Shown piece by piece: positions 16,208 through 28,794 of a stretch of 44,896 nt of DNA. A program made the position numbers and the translations under genes. Origin of the DNA: Calditrichota bacterium. Its GTDB lineage: Bacteria > Electryoneota > Electryoneia > Electryoneales > Electryoneaceae. How positions within the stretch are numbered: position 1 is the first letter of the stretch; every line of letters begins with the position of its first letter. Where the stretch lies: the NCBI GenBank assembly GCA_018263585.1, contig JAANWZ010000139.1, forward strand, positions 1 through 44,896, in the 5' to 3' direction. The notes under the pieces are model-generated. The model saw only the letters and a list, made by a program, of their open reading frames with translations, was not told the DNA's origin and did no database searches.

Positions 16208-17869
16208 TCAGCCGGGGCCGTCCGGCCGCGAACCGATCCAGCGCGGCAGCATCACGAGCAGCGCACCGCCGGCCGCGAGACCGAGCCATGGCGTCACCCC
16301 GAACCCGGACGGCAGGTAGCCGAAGAGGATGGAAGCAGCGGCGACGAGCAGCGCGTACGGGATCTGAGTGCGCACGTGATCGATGTGATTGCAGCCGCTC
16401 GCCATCGACGAGAGGATCGTCGTGTCGCTGATCGGGCTGCAGTGGTCGCCGAACGTCGCGCCCGCGAGCACTGCGCCGACGGTCGCGAACAGAATCGCGT
16501 CGGCGGTCGCGCCGAACATCCCGGCCGCGCGTGGAATCTCCCACGCGAGCGGCACCGCGATCGGCGTGAGAATCGCCATCACTCCCCACGATGTGCCGGT
16601 GGAGAACGCGATCACCCCCGCGACGAGGAATACGACCATCGGAATCATCGAGGGCGCGAGCCCGCCGGAGACCGCCTCGATCACGAACCGGGCCGTCCCG
16701 AGCCGGGAGCAGGCGTCGCCGAGTGACCACGCGAGCAGCAGGATCACCATCGCCGGCATCATCGCCTTGATCCCGTCGATCAGCGAGTTCGAGACGTCGG
16801 CGACGTTGATCCGGCCGACGGTCGCTGCGAGCAGCGCCGCGCTCACCATTCCGAAAAACGAGGCGACGAGCAACACGAGCGACGAATCGGCCGCGCCGAG
16901 GATCTCGAACAACGCCGCGCCCTCGCGCGCTTCGCTCGCGCCGGAGAGGTAGAGCCCGGCGAATACACTCACGATCACGAGCCCGACCGGAACGAGCGCG
17001 AGCAGGATTGCGTGCCGGCCCGCTTCCGCCGGTTCCATGCTCGCGTCCGAGTCCTGCCGCGACGGGTCGCGGCCGGAGCGCGCGCTCCGTTCGACGGCGG
17101 TCATCGGGCCGAAATCCCGCTGCCACCAGGCGATCGCCCCGACGAAGACGAGCGCGAAGATGCTGTACGCGGTGTACGGGATCGACTGGAGGAACACGAG
17201 GTACGCGTCCGAAAGGCCGTCGAGGCCGCGCGCCGCTTCCTGGATCAGCCCGATCTCGAATCCCACCCACGTCGAAATAACCGCGATAGACGTGATCGGC
17301 GCGGAAGTCGAATCGACGAGATACGCCAGTTTCGCGCGCGAAATCCGGAGCCGGTCGGTGTACGGGCGCATCGTGTTGCCGACGAGCAACGTGTTCGCGT
17401 AGTCATCGAAGAAGATGATCAGCCCGATCAGCCATGTCATCAGCATCCCGCCGCGCCGGCTGCTGCTCATCGCCTTCAGCGCGCGCACGATCCCGGCCAT
17501 CCCGCCCGATTTCGCGAGCACGCCGACCATCGCGCCGAGCATCAGGCTGAACAGCACGATCGCGGCGTGCGATCCGTCCGCGAGCGCGTTGAGGAAGAAA
17601 TCCCCGGGGACGGCGACCAGCGCGGCGAACGGGTCCGCCGGGTGGATGAGGAAACTGCCGACGAGCACGCCGAGCAGCAGAGATCCGATCACTTCCCGGA
17701 GCACGATCGCGAGCCCGATCGCGAGCAGGGGAGGGAGCAGGGAAACCCAGGAGGGAGCGTCCGCGCCGGCGCCGGCGCCGACGCCGGCGGCGTGCAGCAC
17801 GAGCGGAACCGAGAACAAAGTGATTCCGGCGAGCAGAAACCGGCGTACGCGGGGGCGGATCGAGCTCAT
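16208..17869 (-). CDS. NhaC-family Na+/H+ antiporter
   Basis: 553 residues with about 12 membrane segments. The protein exchanges Na+ for H+, or a related carboxylate/amine substrate, across the inner membrane. The typical NhaC-like stretch LIIFFDDYANTLLVGNTMRPYTD followed by KLAYLVDSTSAPITSIAVIS is present near 145-195. The second half has FSTGTSWGVMAILTPIAVPLAW and GDHCSPISDTTILSSMASG, which are conserved in this family. An N-terminal signal-like segment and a hydrophilic loop with a Ser/Asp/Arg-rich stretch (about 250-280) are normal variation. It is divergent from the GH2-like gene and may have its own promoter. Substrate is inferred from family only. Confidence 0.9.
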   Translation of the reverse strand: MSSIRPRVRRFLLAGITLFSVPLVLHAAGVGAGAGADAPSWVSLLPPLLAIGLAIVLREVIGSLLLGVLVGSFLIHPADPFAALVAVPGDFFLNALADGSHAAIVLFSLMLGAMVGVLAKSGGMAGIVRALKAMSSSRRGGMLMTWLIGLIIFFDDYANTLLVGNTMRPYTDRLRISRAKLAYLVDSTSAPITSIAVISTWVGFEIGLIQEAARGLDGLSDAYLVFLQSIPYTAYSIFALVFVGAIAWWQRDFGPMTAVERSARSGRDPSRQDSDASMEPAEAGRHAILLALVPVGLVIVSVFAGLYLSGASEAREGAALFEILGAADSSLVLLVASFFGMVSAALLAATVGRINVADVSNSLIDGIKAMMPAMVILLLAWSLGDACSRLGTARFVIEAVSGGLAPSMIPMVVFLVAGVIAFSTGTSWGVMAILTPIAVPLAWEIPRAAGMFGATADAILFATVGAVLAGATFGDHCSPISDTTILSSMASGCNHIDHVRTQIPYALLVAAASILFGYLPSGFGVTPWLGLAAGGALLVMLPRWIGSRPDGPG

Positions 17870-17919
17870 AACCGGTGAAAACTCATGTGAGTAAGCGGCA
17901 TTCCGGGCGCGGCGCCCTG

Positions 17920-17948
17920 TTGCGCGAAATAATACCGGGCGCTATATT
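17920..17948 (+). promoter_or_regulatory. Promoter of the GH2-like gene / guaB unit
   Basis: TTGCGC (17920-17925) and TATATT (17943-17948) are separated by 17 bases, and the -10 continues as TATATTCA. Start near 17955 would give a short leader before ATG 17978. The -35 is weak (TTG only), but the -10 matches five of six. Confidence 0.6.
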
Positions 17949-17977
17949 CAAAATCTATCCAAGAAACCGGCTGGACG

Positions 17978-22040
<4,063 letters not shown>

Positions 22041-22070
22041 CGCGCGGGTGGGGGAGGGGCGCGGCCCCGG

Positions 22071-22300
22071 TGTCACGAACCGCGCCGGCGTCTGTATCGG
22101 TTGAGCCGGCGCGAGCGGAGCATCTCGACCACGGACGGTCCGGTCGCTCTTTCACCGTGCGGGCTATCCGGAGGTGCAGGCAACCCGGCGCAAGCCCCGG
22201 GCCACACAGAAGGCTGTCCAGGCATTTGATTATCCTTGACTAAAGTCAAGGGCAAGGATATGATACCCCAAGGATATGAGACCCGAGGCTGAAGCCCTGT
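22071..22300. repeat. Degenerate family B hairpin and reversed family A fragments
   Basis: Just after guaB, CGCGCCGGC (22081-22089) and GCCGGCGCG (22105-22113) form a 9-bp stem around a 15-base loop that begins GTCTGT and ends GTTGA. The same loop type occurs at 36330. The flanks TGTCACGAAC and GCGGAGCATCTCGACC look like worn versions of the family B ends. Reversed family A fragments follow at 22191-22206 and 22276-22297, with a copy of the CCTTGACTAAAGTCAAGG palindrome between them (about 22235-22252). No coding sequence is supported. Confidence 0.65.
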
Positions 22301-22364
22301 CTATTACCCCTATCTTTGCAAAACGCGCATCACGGTTGGGTTCCGGAGGTATGAGGATGGGTCT

Positions 22365-22508
22365 GTGGATGGGATTCGACCCCGGTGGATGGGGTTTCGA
22401 CCCCGGTGGATGGGATTCGACCCCGGTGGATGGGGTTTCGACCCCGGTGGATGGGATTTCGACCCCGGTGGATGGGATTCGACCCAGGTGGATGGGATTT
22501 CGACCCCG
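22365..22508 (+). repeat. Tandem repeat, seven units of 20 or 21 bases
   Basis: Seven head-to-tail units of GTGGATGGGATTCGACCCCG or its 21-base form with an added T or G. Starts are 22365, 22385, 22406, 22426, 22447, 22468 and 22488. Unit lengths run 20, 21, 20, 21, 21, 20, 21, so no reading frame is kept and the array is not coding. The last GACCCC is also the left arm of the adjoining family C hairpin, which suggests the array grew from that arm. Confidence 0.9.
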
Positions 22509-22794
22509 GAAGGGGTCGCACGTGAATAGCCCCGGGCGTTAGCCCGGGGAACCGCGCGGCGCCAACAATCGGAACCCCGAAGGGGTGACATATGATTGTT
22601 ATTATTGAAGATATCTGTCACACCTACCAGGCTGACGGAAGACGTATCGGGGGAGGGTCGGGGGCGGCTCCGATCCCGGGGCTGACGCCCCGCGCTATTC
22701 AGGTGTCGCCGTTTCGCGGCTGAACGAGTGATTACCGGTAGCTGCTGTCCCTTTACTGATGCGACATGCGGGAGAGGTGAGTGAGGGACGCGTG
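22502..22794. repeat. Family C paired-hairpin repeats (three copies)
   Basis: Copy 1 (plus): hairpin GACCCC-GGAA-GGGGTC (22502-22517), then GTGAATAG, then CCCCGGGC-GTTA-GCCCGGGG (22530-22549). Copy 2 (about 22566-22590): ACCCC-GAA-GGGGT, then ATATGATTG, with no second hairpin. Copy 3 is on the minus strand: a GCCG...CGGC hairpin (22720-22708), AATAG (22699-22695), then CGGGGC-GTCA-GCCCCG (22692-22677). The order hairpin, AATAG, hairpin with a GTNA loop is the same as at 44480-44650. No gene is supported here; rpsT ends at 22795 from the other side. Confidence 0.75.
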
Positions 22795-23052
22795 TCAGGA
22801 GGCGAGCGACTTCACATGCCGCGCGAGCCGGGACTTCTTGTCGGCAGCGCGATTACGGTGGATGATCCCCTTGCCCGCGACTGTGTCGAGCACTGTGTTC
22901 GCCTCGTGAAGGGCCTTGACCGCTTCTTCGTGCGAGCCGGCTTCACGCACCTTGCGCACCGCGCTCTTCATCTTCGCCAGGTACGCGCGATTTCGCGAGC
23001 GCTGCCGCGCCGAGGTCCGCATCCGTTTCTCACATGACTTGTGCTGGGGCAT
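22795..23052 (-). CDS. rpsT: 30S ribosomal protein S20
   Basis: 85 residues, typical for bS20, which binds 16S rRNA in the small subunit body. The opening MPQHKSCEKRMRTSARQRSRNRAYLAKMKSAVRKV is highly basic and helical. The C-terminal part GIIHRNRAADKKSRLARHVKSL contains the conserved H-x-N-x-A-x-x-K-S-R-L pattern. An AGGAA ribosome site precedes the ATG at 23052. It is a single-gene unit, divergent from the sirtuin gene. Confidence 0.95.
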   Translation of the reverse strand: MPQHKSCEKRMRTSARQRSRNRAYLAKMKSAVRKVREAGSHEEAVKALHEANTVLDTVAGKGIIHRNRAADKKSRLARHVKSLAS

Positions 23053-23117
23053 TGCGGTTCCTGATATCGAGTGTCTGCGTCAACTGTGGTGCCGGTACAG
23101 ATCCGGCTGGAATGTCC

Positions 23118-23233
23118 GTCATTCTGAACGCCGCGTCAGCGGCGTGAAGAAGGTCCAGTTCCAGCATCGGTCAATCCAGACAGCAACCCGATCGTAGTCG
23201 GACCTTCTTCCGCCCTTCGGGCGTCAGAATGAC
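23118..23233. repeat. Family B composite inverted repeat
   Basis: Nested inverted repeats. The outer arms are GTCATTCTGA (23118-23127) and TCAGAATGAC (23224-23233). Inside is a hairpin ACGCCGC-GTCA-GCGGCGT (23128-23145), then GAAGAAGGTCC (23146-23156), a 43-base centre, and GGACCTTCTTC (23200-23210). A second small hairpin, CGCCC-TTC-GGGCG (23211-23223), completes the symmetry. It lies between the divergent rpsT and sirtuin genes, so it could affect both leaders. Confidence 0.8.
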
Positions 23234-23284
23234 AGAGTGCAACCGGCATGGCGGATCTGAACCGGCAGTGGCGGAGGAATATAG

Positions 23285-24073
23285 ATGACGAAGACAGGTC
23301 AGACAAGGGACGTGTACCAGCAGGTTGCCGAGAGGCTCGCGGGCGCGGAACGGGTGTGCGCGCTCACCGGGGCCGGGATCTCGAGGGAGAGCGGCGTGCC
23401 CACGTTCCGCGAGGCCGACGGCCTGTGGAACAGGTTCCGGCCGGAGGAGCTCGCGAACGTGGACGCGTTTCTCTCCAACCCGGACCGTGTCTGGGAGTGG
23501 TACTCGTGGCGGCGGAAACTGATCGGGAATGTCCGGCCGAACCCGGGCCACAGTGCGCTCGCCGAGCTCGAACGCCTGCTGCCGCATTTCGCGCTCGTCA
23601 CGCAGAACGTGGACAACCTCCACCGGCAGGCGGGCACCCGCGACGTGATCGAGTTGCACGGGAACATCCTGCGCAACAAGTGTCAGAAGTGCGGGATCGT
23701 ATTCGAGCCGGGCACACCGGAAGCGGAGATGGATTTCGAGCCGGGAACTCTCCCCGTGTGCACTTGTGGAAAGGAGGGACTGCTCCGGCCGGACGTCGTC
23801 TGGTTCGGCGAGATGCTGCCCGAGCGCGCGCTGGCCCGGGCGTGGGATGAGGCGCAGAGCTGCGACGTGTTCCTCAGCGTCGGCACGTCCGCGGTCGTGT
23901 TCCCCGCGGCGGGGCTGCCGTATCAGGCGAAGTCGGCGGGGGCGGTGCTCGTTGAGATCAATCCGAACCGGACGGAGCTGACTCCGGTCGCGGATCACGT
24001 GATCTCCGAACCTTCCGGCGAAGCGCTGCCGGAGGTGATCGATCGGCTGCGGGCGTTGAAAACCACCACGTGA
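23285..24073 (+). CDS. cobB: NAD-dependent protein deacylase, sirtuin class III type
   Basis: 262 residues from ATG 23285 with a GGAGG site at 23273-23277. Sirtuins remove acyl groups from lysines using NAD+. Visible motifs are GAGISRESGVPTFR (29-42), TQNVDNLHRQAG (106-117), catalytic His 125 in ELHGN, and zinc ligands Cys 133, 136, 159 and 161. Tyr 73 and Arg 76 in EWYSWRRKL form the Y-x-x-R pair that, in SIRT5 and CobB, favours succinyl and malonyl groups. The NAD loop reads GTSAVVFPAAGLP, and EINPN lies near the C-terminus. Its TGA overlaps the GTG start of the next gene (GTGA), so it heads a long operon with envelope and pyrimidine genes. Confidence 0.93.
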   Translation: MTKTGQTRDVYQQVAERLAGAERVCALTGAGISRESGVPTFREADGLWNRFRPEELANVDAFLSNPDRVWEWYSWRRKLIGNVRPNPGHSALAELERLLPHFALVTQNVDNLHRQAGTRDVIELHGNILRNKCQKCGIVFEPGTPEAEMDFEPGTLPVCTCGKEGLLRPDVVWFGEMLPERALARAWDEAQSCDVFLSVGTSAVVFPAAGLPYQAKSAGAVLVEINPNRTELTPVADHVISEPSGEALPEVIDRLRALKTTT

Positions 24074-26946
24074 CGATACGTTCGATGACGCGACATCCTC
24101 GCCGCCAACCCACGCGCGCCCCGATCGCGGCATTCTTCCTCGTCGCCGCCGTGTTGATCGCGCTCGCGGGCTGCAGCTACTTCAACGCGTTCTACAACAC
24201 GCAGCGCTCGTTCAACGAAGCGGAGGCCGAGCGCGAACGCTCCACCGACCTGCAGGCGCGCCCGGCCGGTTACAACGACGCCGTCGAAGCCGGCGCCCGC
24301 CTGATCGAGATGTACCCCGACTCGAAGTGGATCGACGACGCCCTGTTCATCATGGGCCAGGCATACTACTGGCTCGAGGACTACCACAAGGCCCGCCGCA
24401 AGTTCGAGGAGCTCCACGCGAACTACCCCGAATCGCCGTTCATCGAAGAATCGCGGATGTGGCTCGGCAAGGTGATGGTCCAGCTCAAGAAGCGGCAGGA
24501 GGCGACATCGCTGCTGCGCGGGCTGATCGCCGACACCGACGACCCGGCGCTGATCGGGGAGTCGCGATTCGCGCTCGCCGAGCTCTACTATGTCGATTCG
24601 TCGTTCGTAAAGGCGGCCGAGGAATTCGCCCGGACTCCCGATGTCTCCGCCGAGGACAAACTGATCGGAAGGTCGCTGTGGCGCGCCGGGGAGTCGTTGT
24701 ACCGGGTGAAGCGTTACGCGGACGCGGCGGAATACCTGAAGCAGGCGTTGAACCACGAATTGACGCCGACGTTTCGCTTTCGTGCGCGACTGCTGTACGG
24801 CGAGTGCCTGCGCGAATCGGGGCGGGCGGAGCAGGCGCTCCAGATCTTCAACGACATGTTGAAGGACAAGCGCTACTTCGAGGAGCACGGCCGCGTCCGC
24901 GTGCAGAAGGGGCTCGCGCTGATCGCGCTCGGCCGGCGCGAACAGGCGTTCGAGGAGTGGCGGAAGACGATCGACGATTATTCGCGCAGCGAGGCCGCCG
25001 CACGCGCCTACTATGAGATGGGCGTCGTTCATCTCAACACCGCCGGCGAGCGCGAGCAGGCGAAGGAGATGTTCGACAAGGCGCGGGTTGAAAAGGCGCG
25101 CACGCGGTACGCGATGAAGGCCGACACGATGCTCACGATGCTCAACCGCGTGGACCAGCTCCTGCTCGACAGGAAGCGAACCTCGCAGCGGATCTCGCTG
25201 ACCGAGGAGTGGGTCGAGAATCCGATCAATCCGGCGGACACGAGCGAATTCGCGGGCGCCGAATACTACGATTCGCTGGCGATCGACAGTCTCAAGCTCG
25301 CGCGGCTCTGGTCGAAGGCGTGGCGCGACAGCGTCGTCACCCGCGAGCGCGAGCAGGCGCCGGCCGACAGCGGCCGTGCGAACAGCGCGGACACGACACT
25401 CGCCGCGGATTCACTCGCCGCCGGCACTGTTGCCGCAGGCGCGGACAGCTCCCTCGCTTCTCCCGTCCCGGACACGGTTGCGGCCGCGGGCGCAGCGGTC
25501 GGGCGCGCGCACGCTGATTCGCTCCGGCCGCCCGGCGAGCCTGCGGGTGCATCTGGAACGCGGGAGGCGGGCGAAGCTGTCTCTCCCCGCGCGCCCGGCT
25601 CGCTCGACCCATTCGCGGAGTACCGGCATCAGCGTCCGGAGTCGGACACGATCGCCGCTGCGCGCCCCGTGCCGGCTGGAGTGGAGAACGCGCCTGCCGA
25701 TTCTACGATCGCGGCGACCGCTCCCGCGGGCGAACGGCCGGAAGCGGCTGGCGCAGACACGATGACGGCCGCAGGCGCCCGGGAGAACGTGGACTGGCGC
25801 GAGACGCTCGCGAAGCGGCTCGCGAAGTCCGACGGCGCGGCGGAGAAGCGGGACGCGTTGCTCGGTTCGCAGCAGAGGGCTGCCGGGCTGAACGCGGCCG
25901 GTCTCACCGAGGCGGCCCCGGAGACCGTCGAAACGTTCACTCTGTTCGACACGCAACCCGTGCTCGACAGCCTCGCGCAGATGCGCGCGGAGCTGCAGGA
26001 GGCGCACTTCCAGCTCGGCGAGATCCAGTTGTTCGACCTGCGCCAGCCGGACTCGGCGGCGGTGATTTTCCGTGAACTCACAGGTCCCGAGAACGCTGAC
26101 AGCGTGCGCGCGCGGGCCTACTCGGTGCTCGCGTACATCAGCAGGGAAGCGGGCGACACGACACGCGCGGATTCACTGCTCAACCATATCGCCGCTGAGT
26201 TTCCGACAACCCGCACAGGCCGGCGCGCCGTTGAGAAGCTGGGGCTCGAGCAGGAACAGCCGGTTACTTCCGCAGAGATCGAGTACGCCGAGGCGGAATC
26301 CCTGTTCGTCCGGGAGCAGGATTATCAGGATGCCTACTCCCGCTACCGCTGGATCAGCGAGACCTACCCGTCGTCGACGTGGGCGCCGCGCGCGCTCTAC
26401 GCCGCCGCCTACATCTCCGGCACGCATCTCGACGACGGCGAGACGGCGGAAGCGCTGATGACCCGGGTGATCGAAGACTACCCGGAGACTCCGCAGGCCC
26501 GCCGCGCGCGCGAAAAGATCTCAGCCTACGATGCGATCCGCTACTCGAGCGAAGAGGCGGACACTGTCGGTCTGGAAACCCAGTTCGCCGAGTTCGACGC
26601 GCTCAGCGAGGAGGAGGTTGACGAGCCGGCATCCATCGTCGGCGGGATCGAGGCGCTCTCCGCAACGCTCGACGCGCGCAACCTCCTGCCGCAAAAGGTG
26701 ATCCAGGGGACCGGCGGCGAGGTGCTGCTGCGGTTCATCATCAACACGGACCAGCAGGCGGGCAAGTTCCGGATCGTGATGGAGAACCCGCCCGGCCAGG
26801 GCCTCGGCCGCGCGCTCATCGCAGGTCTCGAGGAGGTGACATTCCGCGCCGCGGTCAAGGACGGCGAGCCGGTTGCAACGAAGGTGGAAAGACGCTACAC
26901 TTTGCCTCTTGACGCACCGCCGAACGTGCGGCCGCTGCCGCGCTGA
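24070..26946 (+). CDS. TPR lipoprotein with C-terminal TonB-like domain
   Basis: 958 residues from GTG 24070, or 953 from ATG 24085. A hydrophobic signal ends in the lipobox LAGC (Cys 35), followed by SYFNAFYNTQRSFNEAE. Residues 60-390 are tetratricopeptide-like repeats (for example WIDDALFIMGQAYYWLEDYHKARRKFEEL), resembling BamD/YbgF-type outer-membrane assembly proteins. Residues about 435-570 are a low-complexity Ala/Asp/Ser/Pro linker. Further TPR-like helices follow (about 630-830). The last 75 residues, VIQGTGGEVLLRFIINTDQQ...FRAAVKDGEPVATKVERRYTLPL, match a TonB C-terminal domain. That combination is odd: TonB is normally held by an inner-membrane helix, not a lipid anchor. It may be an envelope scaffold. 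pyrK follows after 36 bases. Confidence 0.8.
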   Translation: MTIRSMTRHPRRQPTRAPIAAFFLVAAVLIALAGCSYFNAFYNTQRSFNEAEAERERSTDLQARPAGYNDAVEAGARLIEMYPDSKWIDDALFIMGQAYYWLEDYHKARRKFEELHANYPESPFIEESRMWLGKVMVQLKKRQEATSLLRGLIADTDDPALIGESRFALAELYYVDSSFVKAAEEFARTPDVSAEDKLIGRSLWRAGESLYRVKRYADAAEYLKQALNHELTPTFRFRARLLYGECLRESGRAEQALQIFNDMLKDKRYFEEHGRVRVQKGLALIALGRREQAFEEWRKTIDDYSRSEAAARAYYEMGVVHLNTAGEREQAKEMFDKARVEKARTRYAMKADTMLTMLNRVDQLLLDRKRTSQRISLTEEWVENPINPADTSEFAGAEYYDSLAIDSLKLARLWSKAWRDSVVTREREQAPADSGRANSADTTLAADSLAAGTVAAGADSSLASPVPDTVAAAGAAVGRAHADSLRPPGEPAGASGTREAGEAVSPRAPGSLDPFAEYRHQRPESDTIAAARPVPAGVENAPADSTIAATAPAGERPEAAGADTMTAAGARENVDWRETLAKRLAKSDGAAEKRDALLGSQQRAAGLNAAGLTEAAPETVETFTLFDTQPVLDSLAQMRAELQEAHFQLGEIQLFDLRQPDSAAVIFRELTGPENADSVRARAYSVLAYISREAGDTTRADSLLNHIAAEFPTTRTGRRAVEKLGLEQEQPVTSAEIEYAEAESLFVREQDYQDAYSRYRWISETYPSSTWAPRALYAAAYISGTHLDDGETAEALMTRVIEDYPETPQARRAREKISAYDAIRYSSEEADTVGLETQFAEFDALSEEEVDEPASIVGGIEALSATLDARNLLPQKVIQGTGGEVLLRFIINTDQQAGKFRIVMENPPGQGLGRALIAGLEEVTFRAAVKDGEPVATKVERRYTLPLDAPPNVRPLPR

Positions 26947-26988
26947 TCCCGATCCACCCGGACCCTGTCCCGGTGCCGGGGAATGCCG

Positions 26989-27795
26989 ATGAAACACCTG
27001 GAAGACGCCGTCGTCACGCGCAACCGGCAGATCCGCCCCGGGATCTGGTCGATGTGGCTGCGCGCGCCGGCGGTCTGCGCAGAGTCCCGTCCCGGTCAGT
27101 TCGTGCACGTGCGCGTCGGCCGGGATTTCCATCCGCTGCTCCGCCGCCCGCTCAGCATTGGCCGCGTCCATGAAGATGAACTTGAACTTGTCTGGCGTAT
27201 CGTCGGACGGGGAACGGAGTTAATGGCCGAGGCGACCGAGGGGGACGCTGTCAATCTGCTCGGACCGCTCGGGCGCCCGTTCACGATCGACACGGACGCG
27301 GAGGGGCGGATCCTGATCGCCGGCGGTCTCGGGCTGCCACCGCTCGTGTATCTTCTCGAGAGCTTCCGCGAACGGTGGAAGAAGGCGTCCCTGCTGCTCG
27401 GTGTCCGCGGTCGGGACGACATCCCGCTCGCGGAGGACGATCCGCTGCTGCGCGAGGTGGAAGTGGTCGCGGAACGCGGCGACGGCTACCGGCGGGGAAT
27501 CGTCACCGACCCGGCCGCCGAATGGCTGACGCGGCGCGAGCACGACGGCGGGCTGGAGAACGTCGCGCTGTACGCGTGCGGCCCGTGGGGGCTCGTGCGC
27601 GCGCTGCAGGGTCTGATTCCGGCGAACCGGCTCCGGCGCGCGGAAGTGTCGCTCGAGCAGCAGATGGGGTGCGCGTCCGGCGTCTGCCAGGGGTGCGCGG
27701 TCGAGGTCGAGGACGGCGACACGCCGTACCGTCTCGTCTGCACCGACGGCCCGGTGTTTCCGTTGCACGCGGTGCACGCGCCGGCGCTCGTGTAG
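26989..27795 (+). CDS. pyrK: Dihydroorotate dehydrogenase B, electron transfer subunit
   Basis: About 268 residues. ATG 26989 is preferred because GGGGA at 26978-26982 is correctly spaced for it; the ATG at 26983 would abut that site. PyrK passes electrons from the PyrD flavin to NAD+. Seen: an FAD-binding beta-barrel with RRPLSIGRV near 47-55, an NAD region with GGLGLPPLVYLLES, and the C-terminal [2Fe-2S] cluster motif MGCASGVCQGCAVEV with the fourth Cys in RLVCTDGP. The spacing C-x4-C-x2-C-x(~14)-C fits the family. It is followed after 42 bases by its partner pyrD. Confidence 0.95.
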   Translation: MKHLEDAVVTRNRQIRPGIWSMWLRAPAVCAESRPGQFVHVRVGRDFHPLLRRPLSIGRVHEDELELVWRIVGRGTELMAEATEGDAVNLLGPLGRPFTIDTDAEGRILIAGGLGLPPLVYLLESFRERWKKASLLLGVRGRDDIPLAEDDPLLREVEVVAERGDGYRRGIVTDPAAEWLTRREHDGGLENVALYACGPWGLVRALQGLIPANRLRRAEVSLEQQMGCASGVCQGCAVEVEDGDTPYRLVCTDGPVFPLHAVHAPALV

Positions 27796-27837
27796 CTGCC
27801 GGCGATCTGATCGTGGAGTACGACCGAGGGCGATTCA

Positions 27838-28794
27838 ATGAGCGATCCGGCACAGCCCGATCTCAGCGTGAGAGTCGGCTCGCTTGCGCTGCACAACCCG
27901 CTGTTCGCGGCGTCCGGATGCTACGGCTACGGCCTCGAGTACGCGGACGTCGCCGACCGGGACGAGCTCGGCGGGTTCGTCACGAAGAGCCTTTCGCTGG
28001 AGCCGTGGAAAGGAAACGCCCCGCCCCGCCTCGCGGAAGTGTCGCCCGGTCTGCTCAACAGCATCGGACTCGCGAACATGGGCGTGGAGTCGTTCGCCCG
28101 CGAGGTTGCGCCGCAGGTCACCGGCGGCAGGGCGAAGCTGATCGTCTCCGTCGCGTGCAACGTGATGGAGGAGTACGAGCAGGTGATCGTTCGGCTCGAG
28201 GAGGTGCCGGGGATCGACGGCTACGAGCTCAACATCTCGTGCCCGAACGTGGAGGAAGGCGGGATGGCGTTCAGCCGCAACCCGGCGGTCACTGAAGAAC
28301 TGGTCGCGCGCGTGCGCAAGCGCACCAGGCGGTGGATCTCCGCGAAACTGACTCCGAACGTCGCGAGCATCGTCGAGGGCGCGCAGGCGGCGGAGGCGGG
28401 CGGCGCGGACGCGCTCAGCCTGATCAACACGATCGTCGGGATGGCGGTGGACTGGAAGACACGGCGCCCGCGTCTCGCGACGATCACCGGCGGCTATTCC
28501 GGCCCGCCGATCAAACCGGTCGCGCTCGCGAAGGTGTGGGAGGGTTACAACGCGGTGAACATCCCGATCGTCGGCATCGGCGGGATCGCGAACTGGAAGG
28601 ACGTCGTCGAGTTCCTGATCGCCGGCGCGAGCGCGGTGCAGATCGGCACGGCCCTGTACGCCGACCCGGCGCTGCCCGGGAAGATCGCGGCGGACCTGCG
28701 CCGGTTCATGGAAGTTGAGGGAGTCGCGTCCCTGTCAGAACTGACCGGCAGCCTGGACACGGGTCACGGGGTGACGGTGGGAGTGCCGGCATGA
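27838..28794 (+). CDS. pyrD: Dihydroorotate dehydrogenase, class 1B catalytic subunit
   Basis: 318 residues. It oxidises dihydroorotate to orotate, the fourth step of UMP synthesis, in the cytoplasm. The opening LSVRVGSLALHNPLFAASGCYGYG and the motifs GFVTKSLSLEPWKGN, NSIGLANMG and GYELNISCPNVEEGG are classic. The catalytic base Cys is at about 135, which marks class 1 enzymes; pairing with pyrK next door identifies 1B (NAD-linked). FMN phosphate binding is seen in IVGIGGIANWKDVVEFLIAGASAVQIGTA. Its stop overlaps the rlpA start (ATGA). Confidence 0.97.
   Translation: MSDPAQPDLSVRVGSLALHNPLFAASGCYGYGLEYADVADRDELGGFVTKSLSLEPWKGNAPPRLAEVSPGLLNSIGLANMGVESFAREVAPQVTGGRAKLIVSVACNVMEEYEQVIVRLEEVPGIDGYELNISCPNVEEGGMAFSRNPAVTEELVARVRKRTRRWISAKLTPNVASIVEGAQAAEAGGADALSLINTIVGMAVDWKTRRPRLATITGGYSGPPIKPVALAKVWEGYNAVNIPIVGIGGIANWKDVVEFLIAGASAVQIGTALYADPALPGKIAADLRRFMEVEGVASLSELTGSLDTGHGVTVGVPA

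Noticed and set aside
22276-22542. A small protein encoded across the minisatellite
   Set aside because: Units alternate between 20 and 21 bases, so the frame shifts from unit to unit; there is no ribosome site, and the start overlaps family A sequence.
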